DNA from: an uncultured Saprospiraceae bacterium
Lineage (GTDB): Bacteria; Bacteroidota; Bacteroidia; Chitinophagales; Saprospiraceae
Assembly: GCA_937923345.1 (NCBI GenBank)
Contig: CAKZVJ010000147.1
Location: forward strand, 1 to 59,519
Length of the DNA stretch: 59,519 nt
Reading direction: 5' to 3'
Made by a program: the position numbers and the translations under genes. This document shows positions 1-9,477 of the stretch, in pieces. The notes under the pieces were generated by a model. That model saw nothing but the letters and a program-made list of their open reading frames with translations. It was not told where the DNA came from and ran no database searches. Positions within the stretch are counted from its first letter, which is position 1; every line of letters starts with the position of its first letter.

Positions 1-35
1 TCGCCAGATTTAGGCAGCTTATTCTTTTAATAGAG

Positions 36-212
36 ATTTCGCATGAGGGATCGATAGTAGACACCTAGTGCAGGCTGAGGCGGAGCGGGATGTGTGTACT
101 AGGTGGAGTCCATAGGACCGAAGCGATAGCGCAGTACGGCAGAGCCCGACCCATACTAGAAGAGCCTACCTGCTTTTCAGTAGATAGGCTCTTCTAGTAT
201 GGGGCATGCCCA
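36..212 (-). repeat. Dispersed hairpin repeat, copy 1 of 6
   Basis: Read on the minus strand, the element starts with GGGCATGCCCC and has a perfect 18-bp stem (151-168 pairing with 185-202). It continues with GGGTCGGGCTCTGCCG and a GC-rich variable stretch, and ends near ATCCCTCATGCGA (about 36-50). The layout matches five other intergenic copies in this window, although the stem sequences differ. The hairpin lies just downstream of the OB-fold gene and could also serve as its transcript end, but there is no clear T-run. Similar elements are familiar to me from many Bacteroidetes genomes; their function is unknown to me. Confidence 0.75.
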
Positions 213-217
213 AATTA

Positions 218-631
218 TTATTTTACTAACACCCCTTTATTAAGCACGACACCTGTCATCTCTAGCATACCAGTACATTGGGCTTTGATTTTTACGTTTT
301 GGCCTACCGCTAGGCTGCTGGTGTTTTGGTCTTTATCTATAGTACACATGACGCCTTCCATCTCGCCCGGTTGCACAAACATGAGTACAGTGGCCCCTTC
401 TTGATCTTCGGACATCTCAGCGATGATTCCTGATACTTCTATAGTTTTGCCGATATATTTAATGTTGGATTTCTTTTCGTTGCTGCTGTATTCTTGATAC
501 AAGACAGCCGCAGAAAGGCTATGGTCAGCGTCTTTTTTTTCAACACTGTCGCCTGACATATTCAGTGCATAGAATCCAGCAAGACCTAAAAGCAAAAACA
601 GGATGAGTAAACCCAAGAGTATTTTTTTCAT
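218..631 (-). CDS. Membrane-anchored or exported OB-fold (tRNA_anti-like) protein
   Basis: This is a 137-residue protein. Residues 5-22 are strongly hydrophobic and follow an MKK start, so it is exported or anchored by its N-terminus. The rest (about 55-137) has the pattern of the OB-fold tRNA_anti-like domain found in small Bacteroidetes proteins: a strand-rich stretch with GKTIEVSG, VGQNVKIKAQC and a terminal GVVLNKGVLV. Only two cysteines are present, C96 and C119 by rough count, which could pair outside the cytoplasm. The gene follows the YceI-like gene after 28 nt on the same strand, so the two are probably cotranscribed and act together in the envelope. The molecular role is unknown; the family name describes the fold and not tRNA binding. 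Confidence 0.75.
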   Translation of the reverse strand: MKKILLGLLILFLLLGLAGFYALNMSGDSVEKKDADHSLSAAVLYQEYSSNEKKSNIKYIGKTIEVSGIIAEMSEDQEGATVLMFVQPGEMEGVMCTIDKDQNTSSLAVGQNVKIKAQCTGMLEMTGVVLNKGVLVK

Positions 632-659
632 AATCGTTTTATTTTGAATGGCTTGTTTG

Positions 660-1271
660 TTATGGTCTGATCAGTGGATTGAGCTTCATGCTAGCTTCTA
701 TATAGAAGTCTCTCGATAGACCAAGCTTGTCGGTAGAGACATTGACGACCGAAGGCAAATGTTGTCGCATCAATTCGTTTACCTTCTCGAGACTTTCTTC
801 CTCTATTTTCATTTTGAATTTAGAATTGCTGTCTATAGTACCATCCTTATTGACAGTAATGGTGCCGGTCGTGTCCATCACACGCACATAACCCCATATA
901 TGAAGTTTGCCTCTGACCTGTATAGAATATTCTCCCGGCTCATTCATTTTTATTTTTCTGAAATTGACGACTTTGCCTTCAAATAAAATTTTTGGTTTTT
1001 CAACCACGTTGATTCGCTTGTCACTCAAGACGCGATCTGCAAGGCCTAGATCAAAAACAAAGGACTTCAATAAGCCTTGAAATTTCAGACTGCCATCCGC
1101 GGGACTGAAAGTAGCCGCGATCTGATAGTTGTCCGCTTCGACATCCATCAAGTCACTGTAGGCGTTGACCTTGACATGACCTACTCGAGTAAAGTAAGTG
1201 TCCTGTGCAAAAATAAATGAAGTAGTAAGTAGAAAGAGTAGCGAAATGAGAGTTGCCTTAGATATATTCAA
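660..1271 (-). CDS. YceI-like secreted lipid-binding-family protein
   Basis: This 203-residue protein begins with a signal peptide (residues 1-22, ending FAQ). The mature part matches the YceI-like pattern of an eight-stranded barrel thought to bind isoprenoid-type lipids: VKVNAYSD near the start, FSPADGSLKFQGLLKSFVFD, then a conserved GEYSIQVRGKLHIWG-like stretch and FKMKIEEES. YceI proteins are periplasmic. The canonical motifs are divergent, so the ligand is not predictable. It is the first gene of a two-gene unit with the OB-fold gene. A Bacteroidetes-type promoter lies 23-53 nt upstream of its start. Confidence in the fold is moderate to good; the function is inferred. Confidence 0.75.
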   Translation of the reverse strand: MNISKATLISLLFLLTTSFIFAQDTYFTRVGHVKVNAYSDLMDVEADNYQIAATFSPADGSLKFQGLLKSFVFDLGLADRVLSDKRINVVEKPKILFEGKVVNFRKIKMNEPGEYSIQVRGKLHIWGYVRVMDTTGTITVNKDGTIDSNSKFKMKIEEESLEKVNELMRQHLPSVVNVSTDKLGLSRDFYIEASMKLNPLIRP

Positions 1272-1293
1272 AGCGTTTTTTTTTGTTGTGGTG

Positions 1294-1324
1294 CAAAGTA
1301 AAGCCTATTCTGATTCAATTCAAA
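1294..1324 (-). promoter_or_regulatory. Bacteroidetes-type promoter for the YceI-like gene
   Basis: On the minus strand a TTTG box (1321-1324) is followed after 19 nt by TTACTTTG (1294-1301), one mismatch from TAnnTTTG. The start codon lies about 22 nt further on, leaving a short leader. It is assigned by motif and spacing only. Confidence 0.55.
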
Positions 1325-1486
1325 AAGTTTAACGATTCCTTATTTATAAGCATGCACCTTTAAGTCCCGAAAAATTATAAATCAGATCGGTATAAATGTA
1401 TGATTATCGCTCATTTATAAAATTAGCTGTAATTGGCTTTATAATACGCTTGTTGGTGCTCAAAATATTAAAACTCAAGCTCGGAT

Positions 1487-1532
1487 AAAAAAACACCTTC
1501 ATATAGCTATCAAATAGAATATGAAGGTGTTT
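1487..1532 (-). terminator. Intrinsic terminator of tkt
   Basis: A perfect 14-bp stem (1491-1504 with 1519-1532) has a 14-nt loop. On the minus strand it is followed by a run of seven T (1487-1493 read as A on plus). It lies 25 nt past the tkt stop codon, as expected for a rho-independent terminator. Confidence 0.85.
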
Positions 1533-1556
1533 CAGTAGACAATATATTAGTTTTTA

Positions 1557-3605
1557 TTAATCTCTTAAAAACTCCATTACTTTATCATATACACTTTGTG
1601 CGGTAAATCCGAATTTTTCATCCAGCACAGTATATGGAGCAGAATACCCGAAGTGATTGAGTCCGTGTACTTTCCCACGCACCCCTACCAGACCCTCTAA
1701 GGTAACTGATAGTCCAGCCGTCAAACCAAAAACAGGTATGTCATCTGGTAAAACAGAATCTTGATAGGCCGCACTTTGCCTACGGAACAGTCCCTCAGAT
1801 GGAGCCGATACCAGTCGAACTCTCAAGTTCTGTTTGTCTTGAAGCATCTTCATTCCTTCAAATAGGGTTGAGACTTCTGAGCCATTACCTACCAAGATGA
1901 TGTCCAGATCCCCTTCGTCTTCTGTGACGATATAGGCTCCTTTTTCCGCTTGTTGCGCATTAGCATATCGATTGTCAATGGCGATATCCTGCACTGCCTG
2001 TCTAGAGAATATCATCCCGGTTGGAGTCGCTTTGTTTTCCAGCGCCATTCTCCAGGCCATAGTCGTCTCGTCTCCATCACATGGACGCAAGGCCAATAGT
2101 GAATTGAGTCCAGAGTGATTTTGTACTTTTTCTAGCAATCGCAACTGCGCTTCCTGCTCGATAGGCTGATGCGTAGGACCATCTTCTCCTACGCGGAACG
2201 CATCGTGCGTCCACAAGAATATCACTTGTGTCTCCATCAAAGCAGCTACCCGCATCGCCGGTTTCATATAATCCGAAAAAGCAAAGAAGGTCGCACAGGC
2301 TGGGATAACGCCACCGTGCAGTCCCATCCCCGTAGCCATCGCCGCCATAGTCAACTCTGCGACACCAGCTTGTAAAAATTTACCACTAAAATCACCCCGT
2401 GTAAATGCAGTTGTCTTTTTGAGATAGTTTTCTGTCTTATCACTATTGGCAAGGTCTGCACTCATCACTACCAGGTTGTCGAGTTGATCTCCCAGCATGG
2501 CGAGGACTTTTCCAGAAGCATCACGAGTAGCTTTATTGGCTACCTGCTCAAAAGAATCCCAATCTAGGTGGTCCAATTTTTTAGCATGAAAATCTGCAAA
2601 TTTTTGCGCAAGCGCTGGATTAGCAGCAGACCATTTATTCCATTCTTCTTTTCTACTCGCTGCAGCTGTACGCTTATTGTCTAGCACCGTTTTATAATGC
2701 GCTGCCACAGAGTCCATTATTTGGAACGGAGCCTCCGCATCTCCACCGAGATTCGCTATGGTTTTAGCAAAGGACGCATTTGATTTTCCTAGCGGCTTAC
2801 CGTGCAGTTCTACTTCCCCTTCATACATATCTCCGGCATCGTTGACCACGCCTTTACCCATTACCGTTTTTCCTATAATGATGGTCGGACGCGCTGACTC
2901 ATCGATGCCCGCCTGGATTGCCTTGCGAAGTGCGTCGTGATCATTGCCGTCTATAGTCACCGTGTGCCAGCCCCAGGCTTCGTATTTTGCAGCAGTATCT
3001 TCTCCAGTCACATCATCTACTACAGTAGATAGTTGGATGTCATTGGCGTCATAAAACATTACGATTTTACCAAGGCCCAAGTGACCCGCGATACGGCCTA
3101 CGCCCTGCGAAATTTCCTCTTGGATACCCCCATCAGAGATGTACATATACGTCATATGCGAGGCGACCTCTCCAAATCTAGCTACCATAAATCGCTCCGC
3201 CACAGCAGCTCCTGCACCGAAGGCATGCCCAAGCCCAAGGGGACCAGACGTATTTTCTATTCCACGATCGACATCCACTTCTGGATGACCAGGTGTAGGA
3301 CTTTTCCACTGTCTAAAATTTTGAATATCTTCCAAGCTGTAGTTGCCCAACAAGGTTTGCGTAGCATATAGCATCGCAGACATGTGGCCCGCATCTAGAA
3401 AGAAGCGATCTCTCAATGGCCAGTGCATATCATCTGGATCGTATTGGAGAAAGTCCGAGTAGAGCACGTGCATAAAGTCCGCACCGCCCATAGGCCCACC
3501 AGGGTGCCCAGACTTCGCTTTCTCTACCATCGCGGCAGAGAGGATTCTGATATTATCGGCAGCCTGTACAGAAACAGTTTTTTGATTTTTTGCAAGAGTG
3601 TCCAT
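1557..3605 (-). CDS. tkt: Transketolase
   Basis: Transketolase moves two-carbon units between ketoses and aldoses in the non-oxidative pentose phosphate pathway, using thiamine diphosphate and Mg2+ in the cytoplasm. The 682-residue protein has the usual length and all three domains. It shows SGHPGGPMG near residue 40 (substrate/TPP site), the TPP motif region SDGGIQEE...DANDIQL, and EDGPTHQPIEQ, which carries the catalytic glutamate region. The first base of the TPP motif is SDG instead of the commoner GDG. I start it at the ATG at 3605; the reading frame extends upstream only through a TTG at 3632. A TATATTTG -7 box lies 16-23 nt before the ATG. Xylose isomerase lies directly upstream on the same strand, which fits pentose use, but a 425-nt gap with a repeat separates them. 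Confidence 0.96.
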   Translation of the reverse strand: MDTLAKNQKTVSVQAADNIRILSAAMVEKAKSGHPGGPMGGADFMHVLYSDFLQYDPDDMHWPLRDRFFLDAGHMSAMLYATQTLLGNYSLEDIQNFRQWKSPTPGHPEVDVDRGIENTSGPLGLGHAFGAGAAVAERFMVARFGEVASHMTYMYISDGGIQEEISQGVGRIAGHLGLGKIVMFYDANDIQLSTVVDDVTGEDTAAKYEAWGWHTVTIDGNDHDALRKAIQAGIDESARPTIIIGKTVMGKGVVNDAGDMYEGEVELHGKPLGKSNASFAKTIANLGGDAEAPFQIMDSVAAHYKTVLDNKRTAAASRKEEWNKWSAANPALAQKFADFHAKKLDHLDWDSFEQVANKATRDASGKVLAMLGDQLDNLVVMSADLANSDKTENYLKKTTAFTRGDFSGKFLQAGVAELTMAAMATGMGLHGGVIPACATFFAFSDYMKPAMRVAALMETQVIFLWTHDAFRVGEDGPTHQPIEQEAQLRLLEKVQNHSGLNSLLALRPCDGDETTMAWRMALENKATPTGMIFSRQAVQDIAIDNRYANAQQAEKGAYIVTEDEGDLDIILVGNGSEVSTLFEGMKMLQDKQNLRVRLVSAPSEGLFRRQSAAYQDSVLPDDIPVFGLTAGLSVTLEGLVGVRGKVHGLNHFGYSAPYTVLDEKFGFTAQSVYDKVMEFLRD

Positions 3606-3620
3606 AAGGTGTTTTTTTCG

Positions 3621-3628
3621 CAAATATA
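3621..3628 (-). promoter_or_regulatory. -7 box of a promoter before tkt
   Basis: The minus-strand sequence is TATATTTG, a perfect TAnnTTTG match, ending 15 nt before the chosen tkt start. No clear TTTG box is seen at the -33 position, so the promoter is only half supported. Confidence 0.45.
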
Positions 3629-3753
3629 CCAATCATACAGGAGTATGAGTTCAATATGCTGCCTTTAATTCGGAAGGAAATCGTTTTCTAAAAAGAGATC
3701 TTAGAAATACGTCAATATAATGGTCTGCTGGTGTGAAATGAATGGTTCTGTTT

Positions 3754-3905
3754 GGGGCTGCCGCTAGTCTCGCGAAGGGGCGAGACAGCGGCGGGTCGTC
3801 CGTTATATGGTATGGCTCTGCTGCAGGAGAAAAGGCATGCCTTTTCTCTACCCCGCGCTTCATACCATGCCACTACCACCCCTCATCCCTACGCACCTCC
3901 GGTTT
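3754..3905 (+). repeat. Dispersed hairpin repeat, copy 2 of 6
   Basis: This copy fills most of the 425-nt gap between tkt and xylA. It starts GGGGCTGCCG and has a stem (3760-3772 with 3781-3792, one bulged A). It continues GGGTCGTCCGTTATAT, then a second stem (ATGGTATG 3807-3814 with CATACCAT 3861-3868) enclosing a 22-bp perfect palindrome at 3827-3848. It ends near CATCCCTACGCACC. Apparent reading frames here are by-products of its high GC content. The GC-rich stretch to about 3965 may be further, decayed repeat sequence. Confidence 0.7.
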
Positions 3906-4030
3906 GTCGAGCTTTGGTGCGTGCCGCACGTCGCGAAGGTCGAACGATTGTAGATCACATCACCAAGGACGCAGATACTGTATTTTGCGTTAGGACATAA
4001 GGATATAGTATAGATGCAGATAGTCTATAC

Positions 4031-5371
4031 TCAGATATACTGATTGATTATATTTTCATATAGTTCTTGTTTGCCACTTATCTGGGTGATCTTACCATTT
4101 TGTTTGGCGATTTTTTCTAGATCCTCTAGACGGAGTGTGCCATTTTCAAATGCGAGTCCTTGTCCACTTTTGAAGGAGCTATATCGCTCAGTCCTTAGGG
4201 ATAAGTAATCAGATTTTTCCAATATTTCGCTTGCACTGATCAGGGCTCTTGCGAAGGCATCCATCCCTCCTATATGCGCATGAAAGAGATCGACCAAATC
4301 TGTAGAATTACGTCTAGTCTTTGCATCAAAGTTGATGCCTCCCCCTTGAAATCCATTGGCAGGTAAGATCACTAGAAAGGACTCGATCAGTTCATATAGA
4401 TTATTGGGAAATTGATCTGTATCCCAGCCATTTTGATAATCACCACGATTGGCATCCATACTGCCGAGCATATTATTGTCGGCCGCTATTTGTAGCTCAT
4501 GTTGAAAAGTATGCTGCGCCAAAGTAGCATGATTCACTTCTATGTTGAGTTTGAAATCTTGGTCTAGTCCATAAGATTTTAGAAAACCAATCACCGTCGC
4601 GGCGTCAAAGTCATACTGATGTTTGCTGGGCTCCATCGGTTTTGGCTCAATGAAAAAATTACCTTTGAAACCTTGACTTCGAGCATAGTCTTTTGCCATA
4701 TGTAGAAAACGAGCCATGTGGTCAAGTTCTTTTTTCATGTCCGTATTTAAGAGACTCATATAGCCTTCACGACCTCCCCAAAACACATAGTTCTCTCCAC
4801 CCAACTTGATGGTAGCATCCAAGGCATTTTTGACCTGTGCACCTGCATGGGCGACGACTTCAAAATCTGGGTTCGTAGCAGCACCATTCATATATCGAGG
4901 GTGTGAGAATAGATTGGCCGTTCCCCATAGTAATTTCACGCCTGATTCATTTTGTTTTTGCAAAGCGTAATCTGTTATGAATTCAAGTCTCTTAAACGAC
5001 TCGTCTAGATTTGCTCCTTCTTCTATTAAATCAAAGTCGTGAAAGCAATAGTAGGGGATACCCAATTTCGTTATAAACTCAAATGCGGCATCCATTTTTT
5101 CTGCAGCTCTTTGCTGTACATCTTCACTTGCTAGCCAAGGAAACTGTTTGGTGCCCACGCCAAATGGATCTGCGCCTGTGCCGCCAAAGGTATGCCAATA
5201 GCAAACCGCAAACCGCATATGCTCTTTCATGGTTTTGCCTGCTACGACTTGTTTCTCATTATACCATTTGAACGAAAGGGGATTTTTAGAGGCCCTGCCT
5301 TCATATTGAATCCTAGATATTCCCTTGAAGAATTCTTTTTCTCCTAATACAATTTTAGTGCTCTGCGCCAT
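4031..5371 (-). CDS. xylA: Xylose isomerase
   Basis: Xylose isomerase converts D-xylose to D-xylulose, the entry step of xylose use, with two divalent metal ions. The 446-residue protein matches the longer class II enzymes. Visible active-site segments are [11 protein letters not shown] (catalytic His/Asp), [22 protein letters not shown] (metal-binding Glu), [25 protein letters not shown] and [12 protein letters not shown] choose the ATG at 5371 (start [10 protein letters not shown]); the frame can be extended only by a TTG at 5401. No xylulokinase, transporter or regulator lies in the window, so the rest of the pathway must be elsewhere. Two ATTTTCGAAAA palindromes lie just upstream. Transketolase follows on the same strand. 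Confidence 0.97.
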   Translation of the reverse strand: MAQSTKIVLGEKEFFKGISRIQYEGRASKNPLSFKWYNEKQVVAGKTMKEHMRFAVCYWHTFGGTGADPFGVGTKQFPWLASEDVQQRAAEKMDAAFEFITKLGIPYYCFHDFDLIEEGANLDESFKRLEFITDYALQKQNESGVKLLWGTANLFSHPRYMNGAATNPDFEVVAHAGAQVKNALDATIKLGGENYVFWGGREGYMSLLNTDMKKELDHMARFLHMAKDYARSQGFKGNFFIEPKPMEPSKHQYDFDAATVIGFLKSYGLDQDFKLNIEVNHATLAQHTFQHELQIAADNNMLGSMDANRGDYQNGWDTDQFPNNLYELIESFLVILPANGFQGGGINFDAKTRRNSTDLVDLFHAHIGGMDAFARALISASEILEKSDYLSLRTERYSSFKSGQGLAFENGTLRLEDLEKIAKQNGKITQISGKQELYENIINQYI

Positions 5372-5383
5372 AAATGAAATTTG

Positions 5384-5441
5384 ATTTTCGAAAATGTTCA
5401 AATCAACATATATAAAATGCGCTATTAATTTTCGAAAAATT
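5384..5441. promoter_or_regulatory. Paired palindromes upstream of xylA, possible operator
   Basis: A perfect 12-bp palindrome ATTTTCGAAAAT (5384-5395) is followed by an almost identical site, ATTTTCGAAAAAT (5428-5440). The two centres are 44 bp apart, about four helical turns. They lie 12-70 bp before the xylA start. The spacing and symmetry suggest a dimeric repressor or activator site, but nothing in the window identifies the protein. Confidence 0.4.
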
Positions 5442-5732
5442 ATGAATCTAAACTAAGCAAGTGCTTGATTATTTGCTAGTTACAAAACCAGCTGCCATGA
5501 TATTGACATACTGGTTGTCATTGATGTAAAGTATGTTACTGAATCATCATATAAAGATGCAAAAAAATGAACTGGTTTTGTAGCCTATATAGTAGCTATA
5601 TCTATCAGAAAAAACCATTTGGTGAAGGAAGTATTTGCCTCCTTCAAGCAAGTTTTAACAAAATTAATTGTTAAATAAAGTCATTTCTGCGTCTATTGCC
5701 TGTATCTAAGTCAGTTTTGGACATTATTACAG

Positions 5733-5740
5733 TAACTTTG
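5733..5740 (+). promoter_or_regulatory. -7 box before the outer membrane protein gene
   Basis: TAACTTTG matches TAnnTTTG exactly and would give a leader of about 110 nt. There is no good -33 box at the normal distance; a TTTTGG lies too close (5715-5720). Confidence 0.4.
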
Positions 5741-5860
5741 TACACCTAATTGAAATCGGTGGGGCTTGCTGTTTTACTATGATTTGGGAGGTAATTTCCT
5801 ACGGAATGTTGAACTGTACTGTTGAATCGACTCCATCAATAATAAAATCATCAACCACGT

Positions 5861-8683
5861 ATGCCATCACGAATTAGTCAATCTATTCTATTCCTCTTTT
5901 TTTGCCTTTCTGGATTTGCTCAAAAAAACTCATTTAATGTAACTGGGGTAGTTACTGATACTTTAGGCGAGCCATTGATCGCTTCTACTATTTTGCTTTT
6001 AGAAAAACAAGATTCTACTATGGTAGAATTTACCAAATCAGAGCTCTCTGGAGAATTTATTTTCCGGAACATCGCACCTGGCAATTACTTGGTCAAGACT
6101 ACATATATTGGATACATTCCGACTACGGTAGATGCCAGTGCGCACGATGGCAAAAATATAAATCTGGGAAATATAGAAATGAGTGAGCTGGCCGAAGAGT
6201 TGATGACCGTAGTCATCAAAGCAGCTAAAGCGCCTATCAAGATGCGAGGAGACACTATCGAGTATGATGCTACTACTTTTCAGGTACCGGAAGGATCTAC
6301 TGTAGAAGATTTGCTGAAGCGACTGCCTGGAATAGAAGTAGAATCTGATGGTAGTATTTTGGCAGATGGCAAAAGTGTGAATAAAGTTACAGTTGATGGC
6401 AAGTCTTTTTTCGGGAGTAGTCCTCAGGCGGCAACAAAAAACTTACCTGCAGAAGGTATCGGAAAAGTACAAGTATTTGATACCAAATCAGAACAAGAAG
6501 AGATTACGGGAGCTACATCTGAATCCACGGAAAAGACAATGAATCTGGAACTGAAAGAAGAATTTAAGAAGGGAGCCTTTGGAAAAGTTATTGCTTCTGT
6601 AGGCACTATAAATAGAAAAGAACTCAAAGGAAACTTCAACAAGTTTAATAAGAAGATTCAATTTAGTTTGGTCGGTGTAGGGAATAACACTGGACGCAAT
6701 GGATTGTCTTGGGACGATTATCAAGATTTTATGGGAGCCCAAGCTTGGAACTGGGGCAACAATACAGACTATGGATTTGGAGGTGGTGGATTCAGAACAT
6801 TTTCTTTTGGAGGCAGCAGCAGTGGTATTGAAAGCAGTATTCGGTCTGTATTCTTTAATAGAGGCGGCACCCAGGGTTTTCCAGAGAATTATAATGGAGG
6901 CCTAAATTTTAACTATGACCACAATGACAACAAGCTTAGCGCGGTGTACTATTACAATCAGGCAGGAGTAGCAAAAGACGGTTCATCCTCTAGAGAACGA
7001 TTCTTTCAAAACTTTACGACTAAAGAGGATGCCATCAACATAGGAGATGATATATCCTATTCGCATCGAGCGGAAGTAGAATTGAGTAAAGAAATCGATT
7101 CTTTGCATTTTGTTAAGTTTTCTTTCAACGGAGCTCAGATAAATGAAAATAAATTTTCTCAAGAATTTACCACCCTCTCCGAGGATGGAGAATTGAGGAG
7201 CACTGCCGATGTGACCAATGATATCAATACGCAGGGTGTGTTAGGAGAGGGCTTGCTACTTTTGCGGAAAAAATTTAAGAAGAAAGGTAGAAGTTTAGGC
7301 TTGAATACCTCTATATTATACACAGAGTTAGATGAAGACTGGTCTCAGGAGTCTAGTACTACCTTTGTCAATGAAGCGTCTTCATTAGATAGTCTTTCTC
7401 TGATCAGTCAGACCAATAACAATATCAGAGATAAAGTACAGTTCAAAGCCAATGCCTTGTACGTCGAACCCCTTTCGAAGAAATTTTTCTGGCAGACCTT
7501 TTACAACCATAGCAACAGACAAGAAACGGGGGACAGGGTAGTGAATGATATGTTTCAAAACGAACTCCAACTGAATGAAGACTTAAGCCGGATTTACGAT
7601 AATTCTATTATCCTCAATAGAGTTGGCTCTTCCATTCGCTATTCGCATAACGGTGTAAATCTCTCTGTGGGATTGGCTTATCAAAATTTTGATTTGGTGG
7701 GAGATTTTCAAGGCGCTGAAGGATCTTCAGTATTAGGTAGTGTAGATAAACAGTTTACTAACTGGGTACCAAATTTTTCGCTCAACTTTGAACCATTTAG
7801 CAATTCGTATGCAGGAATTAACTTCAGTAGAAATGCACAAGAACCTCGCATTGAAGATTTGCAGCCTGTAGTCAATAATCTAAATCCGCAGTATATTATT
7901 GTAGGAAATTCAGCATTAACGCCTGAGATATCCAATGATTATGAAGCCAATCTTAGCAAATCTTATCCTTTGTCAGGAACTAGGTTTAATTTTAGAATTA
8001 GTTATAGTTCTTATGATAATCAGTTTTCAACTAATGAAGAAGTGGACCAATTTTTAGTAACTACAGTTCAACCCATAAATGTAGATGGAGGAACCAATTT
8101 TGAAGTCAATTCAGGTCTTAGTTTTCCAATCGTTAAGAATAAATTAACCACAAGGCTGAGACTTAGAGTAAGCGATGATAATAGAGTGTCATTTGTCAAC
8201 AGTGTTGAAAATAATACTCGGACTATATCTTATAGTCCATATATTCGTTTTAATATCACACCCCTTGACGACATTGGGATTTACCTTACAGCCAATCTGA
8301 ATTTTAGAGATACCCGATATGATATCAATGTTAGTCAAAATCAAAAAATCAGGAACGAATCTTATTCCGTAGAATTTTCAGCGAAAACGATTTGGGACCT
8401 GCTGTTTAGCGCAAATCTGAATTACGATAGATACAATAATGATCGCTTTGATTTACAAAGAGATATACCCGTACTAGATCTATCGGTTTCAAAACCCTTT
8501 CTTAAGAAAAATAGAATGGAAGCTCGTTTGTCTCTTTTTGATGTCTTTAATCAGAATGTAGGCTTTACTTCCATTGATAACTTTAGGTCTGAAAATAGAA
8601 TCTTAGGGCAGTACCTATTGTTCAGTCTAACATATAATATCCGAGGAGTAAAAAGCTCAGCGCAAAAGAAGGGCTGGCACTAG
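5861..8683 (+). CDS. Carboxypeptidase-regulatory/beta-barrel outer membrane protein
   Basis: This 940-residue protein starts with a signal peptide (1-20, ending GFAQ). A carboxypeptidase regulatory-like domain follows (about 25-110: VTGVVTDTLGEPL, SGEFIFRNIAPGNYLV). Next comes a plug-like segment (about 125-215: DTIEYDATTFQVPEGSTVEDLLKRLPG-type pattern and VNKVTVDGKSFF), and a long beta-strand-rich barrel runs to the C-terminus. This is the outer membrane protein beta-barrel family of Bacteroidetes, related to TonB-dependent receptors but with no obvious TonB box and a degenerate plug. Substrate and direction of transport are unknown. The GLPGLI gene follows after 27 nt, a pairing common in this phylum, so the two probably form one operon. 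Confidence 0.88.
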   Translation: MPSRISQSILFLFFCLSGFAQKNSFNVTGVVTDTLGEPLIASTILLLEKQDSTMVEFTKSELSGEFIFRNIAPGNYLVKTTYIGYIPTTVDASAHDGKNINLGNIEMSELAEELMTVVIKAAKAPIKMRGDTIEYDATTFQVPEGSTVEDLLKRLPGIEVESDGSILADGKSVNKVTVDGKSFFGSSPQAATKNLPAEGIGKVQVFDTKSEQEEITGATSESTEKTMNLELKEEFKKGAFGKVIASVGTINRKELKGNFNKFNKKIQFSLVGVGNNTGRNGLSWDDYQDFMGAQAWNWGNNTDYGFGGGGFRTFSFGGSSSGIESSIRSVFFNRGGTQGFPENYNGGLNFNYDHNDNKLSAVYYYNQAGVAKDGSSSRERFFQNFTTKEDAINIGDDISYSHRAEVELSKEIDSLHFVKFSFNGAQINENKFSQEFTTLSEDGELRSTADVTNDINTQGVLGEGLLLLRKKFKKKGRSLGLNTSILYTELDEDWSQESSTTFVNEASSLDSLSLISQTNNNIRDKVQFKANALYVEPLSKKFFWQTFYNHSNRQETGDRVVNDMFQNELQLNEDLSRIYDNSIILNRVGSSIRYSHNGVNLSVGLAYQNFDLVGDFQGAEGSSVLGSVDKQFTNWVPNFSLNFEPFSNSYAGINFSRNAQEPRIEDLQPVVNNLNPQYIIVGNSALTPEISNDYEANLSKSYPLSGTRFNFRISYSSYDNQFSTNEEVDQFLVTTVQPINVDGGTNFEVNSGLSFPIVKNKLTTRLRLRVSDDNRVSFVNSVENNTRTISYSPYIRFNITPLDDIGIYLTANLNFRDTRYDINVSQNQKIRNESYSVEFSAKTIWDLLFSANLNYDRYNNDRFDLQRDIPVLDLSVSKPFLKKNRMEARLSLFDVFNQNVGFTSIDNFRSENRILGQYLLFSLTYNIRGVKSSAQKKGWH

Positions 8684-8710
8684 TATTTAAAATTATATCA
8701 AGTATTCAAT

Positions 8711-9448
8711 ATGAGATTTGTAATTGGAATTATTATGCTGTTGTTGGTCATGCCTATGCATGCGCAACAAAATATAGAAGGAGTTATCACTTTCAATAGA
8801 AAGCAAAACTATATCTCTATAATGTCTAAGCTTCCACATATTACTCAAGAAGATGTAGACAGGATGTCTCTAACATGGGGTAAAATGGGTGATGGTGCAA
8901 ACTACGAACTATACTTGCAGAATAACAAGTCGGTATATCTAAGAAAAGAAGAACAATCAGAAAATGGCTACTCTTGGAAAAAGGATCAATTTGTACTAAT
9001 AAGAGATTATGATAGTAAATCTCAAGAAGACCTGATTGAGACTTTAGGTAAAGTATATCACATCAAAGAAGACCTGCCTAAAACAAAATGGAAGATACTC
9101 AATGAAATCAAAGAGATAGAAGGTTATCTCTGTATGAAAGCTGAAACGAAGAATGTAATAAAAGGACAGACTATACATGCATGGTTTACAGATGCTATAC
9201 CGATGTCTGGCGGGCCTGAAGGTTATGGTGGATTGCCAGGTATGATATTAGAGATTGACATCAATAATCAAGATGCAGTTATTACGGCAACTAAAGTCCT
9301 CCTGAATCAAGAAGAAATAAAAGTACCCTATCCTAAAAAAATCAAAGGAAAGAAAATAGACAGACTCTCCTATAATGAAATGGTCAAGAAGTATATTGAC
9401 GAAACTATCGAAGGAAAGAAGAATCCTTATTGGAGAGTGCGTTACTAA
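8711..9448 (+). CDS. GLPGLI family secreted protein
   Basis: The product has 245 residues with a signal peptide (1-19, MHAQ junction). The signature of the GLPGLI family is present as GLPGMI at residues 174-179, within GPEGYGGLPGMILEI. Upstream, HAWFTDAIPMSGGPEG is also typical. Family members are predicted periplasmic or surface proteins of unknown function that are nearly always encoded next to an outer membrane beta-barrel protein, as here. It is the last gene of the operon; no clear T-run terminator follows, only the repeat-rich region after 9449. Confidence 0.9.
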   Translation: MRFVIGIIMLLLVMPMHAQQNIEGVITFNRKQNYISIMSKLPHITQEDVDRMSLTWGKMGDGANYELYLQNNKSVYLRKEEQSENGYSWKKDQFVLIRDYDSKSQEDLIETLGKVYHIKEDLPKTKWKILNEIKEIEGYLCMKAETKNVIKGQTIHAWFTDAIPMSGGPEGYGGLPGMILEIDINNQDAVITATKVLLNQEEIKVPYPKKIKGKKIDRLSYNEMVKKYIDETIEGKKNPYWRVRY

Positions 9449-9477
9449 GTGTGCCTAATCTATTTTTTATTTTGGGA

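Larger units (their letters stand above)
5372..5860. other. Gap between divergent xylA and the outer membrane protein gene
   Basis: This stretch of 489 nt has no convincing gene. It holds the xylA palindromes, an 11-bp inverted repeat (5481-5491 with 5572-5582, arms 80 nt apart), a small imperfect hairpin near 5625-5646, and a TAACTTTG box at 5733-5740 that could be the -7 element for the gene at 5861. Confidence 0.6.

Noticed and set aside
3651-4000. Small open frames on both strands between tkt and xylA
   Set aside because: They lie within the GC-rich dispersed repeat (copy 2) and have no recognisable protein pattern; the stems explain the sequence better.
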